This document shows, piece by piece, positions 1-6,559 of a DNA stretch of 14,071 nt (positions are counted from its first letter, which is position 1; each line of letters starts with the position of its first letter). This stretch comes from an uncultured Marinosulfonomonas sp. GTDB taxonomy: Bacteria > Pseudomonadota > Alphaproteobacteria > Rhodobacterales > Rhodobacteraceae. The notes under the pieces were generated by a model. That model had not been told where the DNA came from. It was given only the letters and a program-made list of their open reading frames with translations, and did not search any database. The position numbers and the translations under genes are program-made. The DNA is taken from assembly GCA_947311455.1 (NCBI GenBank), contig CAMZKY010000219.1:1-14071 (forward strand). Direction: 5' to 3'.

Positions 1-791
1 CAGGCCACGATAATTACATCCGGTTTGAAAGCCGCCAGCGCCGGTTGCACCAAACGTTCCATGGCCTCCAGATAGGTGTGATGCCCTGCCCCCGCAGGCA
101 GCGGGATATTCAGATTATAACCCACTCCCTGCCCTTTGCCCGTGTCTGAAACTGCGCCTGTATCCAGTGGATAATTGCGGTCTTGATGCAGGCTGATCGT
201 GAGAACATCATCGCGATCATAAAAGATTGCTTCGGTGCCGTTGCCGTGGTGCACATCCCAATCCACCACCGCTACGCGCTTGCACAGGCCATCTGCCAAA
301 GCGGATTCAATAGCAATGGCGATATTGGCCAACAGGCAAAAACCGTTCGGAAAATCCGGCAAACAATGGTGCCCGGGGGGGCGCGACAAAGCATAGGCAT
401 TCTGATTATCACCGTTCAGCACGGCCTTCAGCGCCCCAATCGAAAGCCCCGCCGATAGCACGGCAATTTCATATCCGCCTTGGCCAAACGGAGTGCGCAA
501 GCCCAGTTCTCCACCGCCATTGTCCGACAATTCCTTAAATGCTTTTAAATAGGTTTCAGGATGAACCCGCAGCAAATCATCGCGGCTGGCGGGTGGCGCG
601 CTGCGCCCGTCCAGATCATCCATCAGCCCCGCTACATCCATCAGATTTTTCAATCGCCGCTTGGTTTCGGGATTTTCAGGTATCCCCCCCGCCGCCAAAG
701 GCTGCACCAATCCGCCCACCTGAAAACGCGCCGCATAATTTCCGCCCGCGTGCCAAAAACATTTTTCGTCCCAAAAAAATCCCGTCGTCAT
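1..791 (-). CDS. Class II HDAC-like deacetylase (5' part, cut by window edge)
   Basis: This is a zinc-dependent amidohydrolase of the histone deacetylase/acetoin-utilisation/acetylpolyamine fold. Bacterial members remove acetyl groups from small amines or proteins; the substrate here is unknown. The visible 263 residues start at ATG 791, which has a GGGGG Shine-Dalgarno at 799-803 and a 7-nt spacer. Key motifs are RPPGHH at about residues 137-142 (the tandem histidines of the charge relay) and DWDVHHGNGT at 177-186 (Asp179 and His181 as zinc ligands). The N-terminal part, with FFWDEKCFWH and NPETKRRLKNL, resembles proteins annotated 'class II histone deacetylase' in Rhodobacterales. Such proteins are usually about 370 residues, so roughly 110 residues, including the last zinc aspartate, lie beyond the left edge. 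It is divergent from the DUF167 gene. A run of seven C (minus strand, 375-381) encodes part of RPPGHH. Confidence 0.9.
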   Translation of the reverse strand, partial: MTTGFFWDEKCFWHAGGNYAARFQVGGLVQPLAAGGIPENPETKRRLKNLMDVAGLMDDLDGRSAPPASRDDLLRVHPETYLKAFKELSDNGGGELGLRTPFGQGGYEIAVLSAGLSIGALKAVLNGDNQNAYALSRPPGHHCLPDFPNGFCLLANIAIAIESALADGLCKRVAVVDWDVHHGNGTEAIFYDRDDVLTISLHQDRNYPLDTGAVSDTGKGQGVGYNLNIPLPAGAGHHTYLEAMERLVQPALAAFKPDVIIVA

Positions 792-851
792 TTGTTATCC
801 CCCGTTTTTCAAGGTAGCCTAAGACAGGACATCACAATCGGCTAGGACAAA
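792..851. promoter_or_regulatory. Divergent intergenic region (deacetylase / DUF167)
   Basis: These 60 bp separate the start codons of two divergent genes, so both promoters and leaders must lie here or inside the neighbouring coding sequence. The ribosome-binding sites are visible: GGGGG for the deacetylase on the minus strand, and AGGA at 844-847 for DUF167, only 4 nt from its ATG. I could not pick out a convincing -35/-10 pair on either strand, so promoter positions are inferred only from the gene arrangement. Confidence 0.4.
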
Positions 852-1106
852 ATGGAAAAAGGATCATTGGCCCATCTGGCGCGCGAAAACAGCGACATCT
901 CGGTGCGCGTTACCCCCAAGGCGTCGCGTAACCGGATTGCATCGGAAAACGGTGAAATCAGGGTTTACGTCACCACGGTGCCCGAGGGCGGCAAAGCCAC
1001 CAAAGCGGTGATCAAACTGCTGGCCCACGCAATGGGCGTGCCCAAATCCACGCTTGAACTGGTACGCGGACAGAAATCCCGCGATAAGGTTTTTCGGCTG
1101 AAATAA
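852..1106 (+). CDS. DUF167 / YggU family protein
   Basis: This small 84-residue protein belongs to the DUF167 (UPF0235, YggU) family, whose molecular function is not established. The family pattern is clear: an early beta strand ISVRVTPKASRNRI, then a central GEIRVYVTTVPEGGKATKAVIKLLA segment broken here into GEIRVYVTTVPEG and KATKAVIKLLA, then LELVRGQKSRDKVFRL near the end. The length is close to the usual 80-100 residues. It is the only plus-strand gene in the window. The start ATG has AGGA upstream with a short 4-nt spacer. Its stop codon TAA sits in the first arm of a hairpin terminator shared with the convergent dehydrogenase gene. Confidence 0.88.
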   Translation: MEKGSLAHLARENSDISVRVTPKASRNRIASENGEIRVYVTTVPEGGKATKAVIKLLAHAMGVPKSTLELVRGQKSRDKVFRLK

Positions 1107-1136
1107 CAGCGCTACACTATATTCGGCGCTGTTTTT
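1105..1136 (+). terminator. Hairpin terminator between convergent genes
   Basis: Arms AACAGCGC (1105-1112) and GCGCTGTT (1126-1133) form a perfect 8-bp stem with a 13-nt loop. On the plus strand the stem is followed by T's (run 1132-1136), as in an intrinsic terminator for the DUF167 gene. The 5' arm includes the last two bases of the DUF167 stop codon. The rest of the hairpin lies within the 3' coding end of the convergent dehydrogenase gene, whose TAG occupies 1112-1114. On the minus strand the stem has no good T-tract, so termination there would be weaker. Confidence 0.75.
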
Positions 1137-2068
1137 CCTGCAAAGTAAGCCTTTAGATTCGCAACTACCATCATGCCCATATCAGAACGCACATCACTGG
1201 CATTGGTGCCCAAATGCGGTAATAGCGTTACGTTTTCCATCGCCAGCAGGGCATCGGGAATATGTGGCTCGTTTTCGTAAACATCCATGCCCGCACCCGC
1301 AATCAACCCGGCCTCAAGTGCGGCAATCAGGGCGGTTTCCTTGATTACGTCGCCACGGGAAATGTTAATCAAAATGGCGTGGTTTTGCATCGCGTTCAGT
1401 GCAGATTCATCAATTAAATGAAAGGTTTGCGGGCTACCAGGCACAGCGATGGCAACAACATCGGATTGCTCCAATACAGCAGTAATGCTATCCAGTTGTT
1501 GCGCGGAATGGGCCAATCCGGATACCCTCGAGCGATTATAAAATACCACATCCATATCAAACCCGAAATGGCATTTACGGGCAATGGTTTTGCCAATCCG
1601 CCCCATGCCAATCACACCAAGGGTTTTGCCCCCCAGATGCATGCCCAACATTTGCGTTGGGTGCCATCCCGCCCAGTTTCCACTACGCACCAAACGCTCC
1701 CCTTCGCCCGCACGACGCGCAGTCATCAAGATCAAGGTCATGGCGATATCGGCGGTAGCATCCGTCACAGCACCCGGCGTGTTCGTAACAGCAATGCCCA
1801 TGGCATGCGCGGCATCGACATTAATGTGATTATACCCAACCCCGAAATTTGCCAGTATTTTGCAACGCGGCGAGGGCACGGATTGAAACGCCTCCTTGGT
1901 GAATTGATCGCCAAGGGTAGGCACAATCGCGTCATAATCAAACAAGGCTTTGGCCGCCTCGTTTTGCAACATAGGTTGGGTGGTGTCGCGGGTTGTGACG
2001 GTAAAATCAGCGGCAAGTGCCTGCATCACATTTTCTGGAAGTTGACGTGAAACCAAAAGCGTGCGCAT
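1112..2068 (-). CDS. D-isomer specific 2-hydroxyacid dehydrogenase (glyoxylate/hydroxypyruvate reductase-like)
   Basis: This is an NAD(P)-dependent cytosolic dehydrogenase that interconverts a 2-oxoacid and a D-2-hydroxyacid; the closest fit is the glyoxylate/hydroxypyruvate reductase branch (GyaR/GRHPR). From ATG 2068 it has 318 residues. The Rossmann motif GMGRIG is at 154-159. The catalytic Arg238 (INISRGD), Glu267 (VYENEP) and His285 (LLPHLGT) are all present, and GVGYNHINVDAA at 76-87 is typical. A TTG one codon upstream is possible. I prefer ATG because GGGGGAAGG at 2077-2085 lies 8 nt away and the upstream stop TGA overlaps the ATG by one base (TGATG), which suggests translational coupling. 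It is the last gene of the YbjN-proC-CsaA operon. The exact substrate cannot be read from the sequence. Confidence 0.92.
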   Translation of the reverse strand: MRTLLVSRQLPENVMQALAADFTVTTRDTTQPMLQNEAAKALFDYDAIVPTLGDQFTKEAFQSVPSPRCKILANFGVGYNHINVDAAHAMGIAVTNTPGAVTDATADIAMTLILMTARRAGEGERLVRSGNWAGWHPTQMLGMHLGGKTLGVIGMGRIGKTIARKCHFGFDMDVVFYNRSRVSGLAHSAQQLDSITAVLEQSDVVAIAVPGSPQTFHLIDESALNAMQNHAILINISRGDVIKETALIAALEAGLIAGAGMDVYENEPHIPDALLAMENVTLLPHLGTNASDVRSDMGMMVVANLKAYFAGKTAPNIV

Positions 2069-2409
2069 CAATGCATCCTTCCCCCGTTCGCCACCTTTTG
2101 ATCGGGGGCAATCAGAACAATGCCGCCATTTTCATCCGAGGCCCCAAGCACCAGAATTTCGGACATAAACTTGCCAATTTGGCGCGGTGGAAAATTCACC
2201 ACCGCCATAACCTGACGGCCAATCAAGGATTCGGGTGTATAGTTCGCCGTAATTTGTGCACTGCTTTTCTTTTCGCCGATGTCGCCGCCAAAATCGACCC
2301 AAAGTTTGATCGAAGGATTGCGCGCCTCAGGGTAAGGCTCGGCGCGCACCACGGTGCCAACGCGAATATCAACTTTCAGGAAATCGTCATAGGTAATGCC
2401 GTCGCTCAT
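2068..2409 (-). CDS. CsaA-like tRNA-binding domain protein
   Basis: This 113-residue protein is a single OB-fold tRNA-binding domain of the CsaA type. CsaA proteins are small dimeric factors with reported tRNA-binding and chaperone-like activity; the physiological role in alphaproteobacteria is uncertain. The diagnostic segments are FLKVDIRVGTVVRAEPYPEA at 10-29, KLWVDFGG, KSSAQITANY, the GRQVMAVVNFPPRQIG segment near 64-79, and LVLGA followed by IVLIAPD and NGGRMH at the C-terminus. The length matches the family (about 110). Its ATG overlaps the proC stop in an ATGA arrangement, and its own TGA overlaps the next start, so it is likely translated by coupling. An AAAGG sequence 8 nt upstream can serve as ribosome-binding site. 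Confidence 0.9.
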   Translation of the reverse strand: MSDGITYDDFLKVDIRVGTVVRAEPYPEARNPSIKLWVDFGGDIGEKKSSAQITANYTPESLIGRQVMAVVNFPPRQIGKFMSEILVLGASDENGGIVLIAPDQKVANGGRMH

Positions 2410-3218
2410 TTCGATAGCCTTTTTGATTGATCCGCCGCAGCCTTGACCGCGCGTGATAGCAATGCCGGAAATCCGGTTGTTTCATCCATTAAAACCTCAA
2501 GCGCAGCGGCGGTCGTGCCTTGTGGGCTGGTCACGTTTATGCGCAACTGCGCGGGTGTTTCGTCAGCAGTTTCGGCCAGCTGGCCCGCGCCTGAAACCGT
2601 AGCTTTGGCCAATTTCATCGCCAATTCAGGCGAAAGCCCCTGTTCAACGCCCGCAGCGGCCAGGGTTTCAATGAAATGAAACACATACCCGGGGCCAGAA
2701 CCAGACACAGCCGTCACCGCATCCATTTGCGATTCGCTATCCAACAGCACAGTTTGACCGATGGCTTGCAGTAATGTCTCGCCTAGCACGATATGATCCG
2801 CACTGGTTTTGGCATTGCCGATCAAGGGGGTGATGCCTTTGGAAATGGCAGCTGGTGTGTTGGGCATGGCGCGAATAATAGGTGTATCATCCCCTAAGGT
2901 TTTTTCATAGAACGCCAAGGGCGTGCCAGCGGCAACGCTGATAAACAGGGTGTCGCCATTGCCCAGCTTTTGCAGGCTTGGCAGGGCTTGGGCCATCATC
3001 TGCGGCTTTACAGCCACCAGCACAATCGCCGGATTATCGGGCAAATCGGCATTCAGGTTCACACCCAGAGACGACACCCATTCAGATGGAAACGGATCAA
3101 TAATCCAGACCGAGGATGTTGGCAGACCTTGCGCCAACCAACCTTGCAACATTGCGCTGCCCATCTTGCCACAACCCAGCAAAACCAAACCGCGTTTTTC
3201 GACGTCTGTCATATCCAT
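2406..3218 (-). CDS. proC: Pyrroline-5-carboxylate reductase
   Basis: ProC carries out the last step of proline synthesis, reducing 1-pyrroline-5-carboxylate with NAD(P)H in the cytosol. The 270-residue protein has the N-terminal Rossmann motif LLGCGKMGSAM at 13-23, VAVKPQMM at 68-75, the AMPNTPAAISKG loop at 117-128, and the family signature VSGSGPGYVFHFIETLA at 171-187. The C-terminal INVTSPQGTTAAALEVL segment (228-244) also fits. I chose ATG 3218 because GGGGAG (3226-3231) is 7 nt upstream. A TTG at 3233 lies just upstream of that Shine-Dalgarno and is unlikely to be used, and ATG 3212 is a second option. It lies 29 nt after the YbjN gene and overlaps the CsaA-like gene by 4 nt. Confidence 0.95.
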   Translation of the reverse strand: MDMTDVEKRGLVLLGCGKMGSAMLQGWLAQGLPTSSVWIIDPFPSEWVSSLGVNLNADLPDNPAIVLVAVKPQMMAQALPSLQKLGNGDTLFISVAAGTPLAFYEKTLGDDTPIIRAMPNTPAAISKGITPLIGNAKTSADHIVLGETLLQAIGQTVLLDSESQMDAVTAVSGSGPGYVFHFIETLAAAGVEQGLSPELAMKLAKATVSGAGQLAETADETPAQLRINVTSPQGTTAAALEVLMDETTGFPALLSRAVKAAADQSKRLSK

Positions 3219-3247
3219 TGAAATTCTCCCCAATATTCGGGCAGAGT

Positions 3248-3751
3248 TTAGGCGTGCCCGACCGTTTCGGCAATGGCAATCTCCATTGCGGATTCAACAG
3301 AATGATCGCCCCAAACCACCATTTGAAAAGCCGGATAAAAACGTTCGGCAGTTTTGACACTGGCATCAACCATTGTGGTGATCTGGTCGGGATTGGCAAT
3401 TTGCCCGCCGGTTAGAACCAGACCATAGCGAAACACCATCAGGCGTTGCTCTTTCCAATAGGTAAACCCGCCATTCCAGCATTGATCGTTGGCCGCGTTG
3501 ATCGCCTCGTATAAATAGGGGAGCTTTTCATCGTCCGGCGCCATTTCAAAGGTACAGATCAGGCGCAGGGTTTCGTCTTGTTCCGACCACGCCAAGGTGA
3601 TCGAATAATTGCGCCATTGGCCTTCAACCATCATCGCGATTTGATCGTCTGCAACGCGCTGGAACTCCCAATCGGCGCTGTGTGCCATGGATTGAGCAAT
3701 GTCGATTGGGTGCAGATCGTCTGCGTCTAAATACTGTTCCGAGAATGCCAT
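3248..3751 (-). CDS. YbjN domain-containing protein
   Basis: This 167-residue acidic cytosolic protein matches the YbjN family (bacterial sensory-transduction-regulator-like fold related to type III chaperones); its biochemical role is not established. Supporting features are the N-terminal DLHPIDIAQSMAHS, the DWEFQRVADDQIAMMVEG strand region, ITLAWSEQDETLRLICTFEM, and KLPYLYEAINAANDQCWNGG followed by FTYWKEQRLMVFRYGL. I see no signal peptide, membrane segment or enzyme motif. In many alphaproteobacteria a gene of this family precedes proC, which is the arrangement here (29-nt gap). It is the first gene of the four-gene operon. The ATG at 3751 lacks a strong Shine-Dalgarno; only a distant TAGGC is present. 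Confidence 0.85.
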   Translation of the reverse strand: MAFSEQYLDADDLHPIDIAQSMAHSADWEFQRVADDQIAMMVEGQWRNYSITLAWSEQDETLRLICTFEMAPDDEKLPYLYEAINAANDQCWNGGFTYWKEQRLMVFRYGLVLTGGQIANPDQITTMVDASVKTAERFYPAFQMVVWGDHSVESAMEIAIAETVGHA

Positions 3752-3900
3752 TTGTTGCGCTATGCCTATTTTCTAGATTTTGTCGCACCCCCAATAATCA
3801 GTGTAAGAGGCGCATCCTGTTACAACATATGGTGGTGCAATGCGCAGTTCCTGTAAAGATAAAATTTAAAGTTATCCCCAGCTATTTTTCGCAAACAAAT
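3752..3900. promoter_or_regulatory. Intergenic region upstream of the YbjN-proC operon
   Basis: This 149-bp region lies downstream of the SLC13 gene and upstream of YbjN, both on the minus strand, so it should contain the operon promoter and perhaps the SLC13 terminator. It includes an AT-rich stretch at about 3855-3900 and a 6-bp inverted repeat GCGCAT/ATGCGC at 3810-3815 and 3840-3845 with a 24-nt loop. No T-tract follows the repeat, so it is not a clear terminator. No -35/-10 pair was convincing. Confidence 0.4.
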
Positions 3901-5679
3901 TTAAAGCGGCCAAAGCAGCGGAATAATCGCGCTGGCCAACAGTCCGATTGACAAATTCAAGGGTATGCCGACACGCATGAAATCGGTGAATTTATAGCCC
4001 CCCGGCCCATAAACAAGCATATTGGTTTGATACCCAATCGGGGTGGCAAATGATGCCGATGCGGCCACCATCACCGCGACCACCAGTGGGCGGGCGTCTA
4101 TACCCATTTCGGCGGCCAACCCAATGGCAATCGGGGTCACGACCACAGCCACCGCATTGTTTGATACCATTTCGGTTAATACAGAGGTTAACAGATAAAT
4201 CGCCCAGACAATCAAAAATGGCGGCAACATCCCCAAATAGGGCGCAACCCCTCCGACAATCAGTGCCACCGCGCCGGAGGTTTCCAGCGCCACGCCAATC
4301 GCCAACATGGCAAAAATCATCGCCAGCAACCGGCCGTCGATATTGGCAAAGGCTTCGTCTGCATCAATGGCGCGGGTGATCAGCACCACGGCCACGGCCA
4401 GTACCGCCAGCATGAAGATCGGCGCAACGCCAAGGGCGGCCAAGCCAACGATGGACAACAACGCCACCACCGCTATTGGTGCGTGGTTTCGCCGAAACGC
4501 ACGGGCCGAAGGGTGCGAGACATCCAGCAGGTTCATATCCCCTGCAAGGCGTTGAATGTCGGCGGGCGCGCCCTCTAACAACAAGGTATCCCCCACTTTC
4601 ACCACCAGATCGTCCATCTGTCCGGCAATATTTTTGTCGCGACGATGCACAGCCAACGTATAAACGCCAAAGCGGCGGCGCAGACGCAACGCGCCCAAAC
4701 TGCGCCCAACCATCCGGCATCCGGGCGTTATCAGCACCTCAACGGTCTGGGTTTCAACCGCGCTTAGCTGATCCACACGTTTCAGGCTTTTGGTGGCTTG
4801 CAGCGACAACAATTCTGTCATCGCCGTGCGCAACACCACCCGATCCCCCACTTGCAAAGTGACATCCTTTAGATGACGGCGCAGCGATTCATCACCGCGC
4901 AGCACATCAATCAGGCGCACGCCGGGGCGTTTGAACAGCTGCACATCCAGCACCTCGCGCCCGATCAGATTGCTTTCGGGGGGGATCGCCGCCTCACTAA
5001 AGAACTTTTTCTTTGATTTGTCAGACAACAGATTGGCCAAGCTATCGCGATCCGGCAGCAAACGCGGCGCGATAAAACGCAAATAGATCATCCCCCAGAT
5101 CACCAGAACAATGCCCAGCGGCGTGACCTCAAAAATCGAAAACGCCGCCATGCCATTGGCCTGCGCCACCCCGTCCACCAACAGGTTTGTGGAGGTGCCG
5201 ATCAGGGTCAGGGTGCCCCCCAAAATCGCCGCATAAGACAGCGGGATCAGCATTTTACTGGCGGCAATGCCCAACTTGCGCGACAATTGCACAAAGACCG
5301 GAATCATCACCACCACCACCGGCGTGTTCGACACCACCGCCGAGGCAATCACCACAAACGCCATCAGCGCGGCAATCGCCAATGCGGGGCGCGTTTCGGC
5401 GTGTTTTTCGGCGATCTGGGTAAACCATTCCAAGGCCCCCGTGCGCACCAAGGCCCCCATGACGATAAACATCATCGCAATCGTCCACGGCGCGGGGTTT
5501 GATAAAACCGCCAGCGCGCCCTCATAGGGTAACACGCCAAGCGCCAGCAACAGCGCCACCCCCATGATCGCCACGACCTCGGTTGGGAAGCTTTCGCGCA
5601 GGAACAGGATAAACATCACCCCGACCACGGATAGGGTAAGTATCGCTTGTCCAGTTTGGGAAAATTCGAACAGGGTCAT
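3901..5679 (-). CDS. SLC13 family permease with two RCK_C (TrkA-C) domains
   Basis: This is a 592-residue inner-membrane transporter of the SLC13/DASS ion-transporter superfamily; members move sulfate, dicarboxylates or related anions with a cation. The first membrane half spans about residues 12-205 and contains SNTPVVVVMIP (117-127) and TLIGTSTN (158-165). The second spans about 400-590 and contains SNNAVAVVVTP (506-516) and ATPIGYQTNMLVYGPGGY (545-562). These paired SNT/SNN and TSTN/TPIGYQTN elements are the substrate and cation sites of the family. Between them are two cytosolic RCK_C-type domains at about 230-290 and 312-385 (IGREVLDV, LQVGDRVVL; VGRSLGAL, VKVGDTLLLEG). The start ATG has AAAGGG 8 nt upstream. 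The substrate cannot be assigned; large versions with inserted RCK_C domains are often annotated as sulfate or dicarboxylate transporters. Confidence 0.92.
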   Translation of the reverse strand: MTLFEFSQTGQAILTLSVVGVMFILFLRESFPTEVVAIMGVALLLALGVLPYEGALAVLSNPAPWTIAMMFIVMGALVRTGALEWFTQIAEKHAETRPALAIAALMAFVVIASAVVSNTPVVVVMIPVFVQLSRKLGIAASKMLIPLSYAAILGGTLTLIGTSTNLLVDGVAQANGMAAFSIFEVTPLGIVLVIWGMIYLRFIAPRLLPDRDSLANLLSDKSKKKFFSEAAIPPESNLIGREVLDVQLFKRPGVRLIDVLRGDESLRRHLKDVTLQVGDRVVLRTAMTELLSLQATKSLKRVDQLSAVETQTVEVLITPGCRMVGRSLGALRLRRRFGVYTLAVHRRDKNIAGQMDDLVVKVGDTLLLEGAPADIQRLAGDMNLLDVSHPSARAFRRNHAPIAVVALLSIVGLAALGVAPIFMLAVLAVAVVLITRAIDADEAFANIDGRLLAMIFAMLAIGVALETSGAVALIVGGVAPYLGMLPPFLIVWAIYLLTSVLTEMVSNNAVAVVVTPIAIGLAAEMGIDARPLVVAVMVAASASFATPIGYQTNMLVYGPGGYKFTDFMRVGIPLNLSIGLLASAIIPLLWPL

Positions 5680-5713
5680 CGGAGCCGCCCTTTCTTGGTG
5701 TTTTTTCTATTCT

Positions 5714-5725
5714 AGCCGAAAGGCT
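5714..5725. repeat. Small hairpin AGCC-GAAA-GGCT
   Basis: A 12-nt inverted repeat with 4-bp arms lies in the short gap between the SLC13 start and the DgoK-like stop. The same 12 bases occur in opposite orientation at 10400-10411, also between genes. On the strand of transcription here it reads AGCC-TTTC-GGCT and has no T-tract after it, so it is not a standard intrinsic terminator. Confidence 0.35.
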
Positions 5726-5737
5726 TGGCTTTGTAAC

Positions 5738-6559
5738 CTATGTTTGCGAGGCCGCGTCCCGTATCGCCTGAATTCCTCGCATGCGGGCGGCATGGGCATC
5801 ATAAGTTTCACACGCCAGCCCTTGCGCCACTAGAGCCGATTGATAGGCCTGCGCAGGGACATCATCTCCAATCACCACCACGGGCATCCCCAGCCAATAG
5901 GGCCGTGCGCTGGCGATTTCGACACCGATCAGCAGGCCGCAGATTTGGGCGCTAGCATTGGCTTGCGACAGGCCGTTCAACACCTGATCGGCGCGGATGC
6001 TGTTGATACGCCCCGCAAATTTTGCAGGCGCGCTATAGCCTTGTTCAACACCTGCCAGAAATGCCTCATCTGTGGTGTTGGCAAACTCGTCCCCCGTCAG
6101 AGCGCGATAGGCTTCGCCCGTGGCAAAGCTGGCAAAGCTGACAACTTCCTCGGCTGAAACCCGCACCCAGCTGGTATGATCATCCACAACGCATAAAACC
6201 CCGTCAAATTCGGGGTTTTCAGCCAGATAGCCGAAAATCTGCACACTGCCTTGGGTTAAGATATCGGTCGGCTGCGCCTGCCCATAGCATTTGTATGAAA
6301 GTTGATTACCCAAAGTGCGCACATCAGGCTTTGCCGCCGACGGCACCATGTTCATGCCCTGCGTATCGACGCGATTGATGATGAGCTGCGTGTGTTCTGT
6401 TTCGAGCCAAGGCAACGCTTGAACAAGCGCCGCATCAACATCGCCACCCTCGGTATCCACCCACAGCCGCGTCAACTGCGTGTCGCCACAATAAACCCGA
6501 CACAGCGCATCGTTTATGCGCGCTTCAACCAAAATCAGATCAGCTTGATCACCCGCCAT
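5738..6559 (-). CDS. DgoK-like protein (2-dehydro-3-deoxygalactonokinase fold), probably not an active kinase
   Basis: The C-terminal two-thirds of this 273-residue protein matches DgoK, the kinase that phosphorylates 2-keto-3-deoxygalactonate. Matching segments are FASFATGEAYRAL (142-154), EAFLAGVEQGYS (165-176), INSIRADQVLNGLS (185-198) and the ICGLLIGVEIAS stretch (206-217). The motifs expected to bind ATP and catalyse transfer are changed. The N-terminal phosphate-1 motif (family DWGTS) reads EARIND at 12-17, the GMxGSxxGW region is absent, the RGEETQ region reads TQGSVQ at 102-107, and phosphate-2 GTHxKW reads DDHTSW at 126-131. The frame is intact, so this looks like a preserved pseudoenzyme rather than a decayed gene. 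The ATG directly follows the TAA of the permease gene, and AGAGG upstream serves as ribosome-binding site. Its role is unknown. Confidence 0.78.
   Translation of the reverse strand: MAGDQADLILVEARINDALCRVYCGDTQLTRLWVDTEGGDVDAALVQALPWLETEHTQLIINRVDTQGMNMVPSAAKPDVRTLGNQLSYKCYGQAQPTDILTQGSVQIFGYLAENPEFDGVLCVVDDHTSWVRVSAEEVVSFASFATGEAYRALTGDEFANTTDEAFLAGVEQGYSAPAKFAGRINSIRADQVLNGLSQANASAQICGLLIGVEIASARPYWLGMPVVVIGDDVPAQAYQSALVAQGLACETYDAHAARMRGIQAIRDAASQT

Noticed and set aside
539..845. Two overlapping plus-strand frames before DUF167
   Set aside because: They are antisense to the deacetylase coding sequence, which continues without a stop from 791 to the window edge with conserved motifs.
1418..2050. 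Long plus-strand open frame opposite the dehydrogenase gene (210 codons)
   Set aside because: It lies wholly antisense to a well-supported dehydrogenase with intact motifs, and its translation shows no recognisable domain or sensible composition. It is a shadow frame.
3810..3845. Inverted repeat GCGCAT/ATGCGC as a terminator for the SLC13 gene
   Set aside because: The loop is 24 nt and no T-tract follows on either strand; a chance repeat is as likely.
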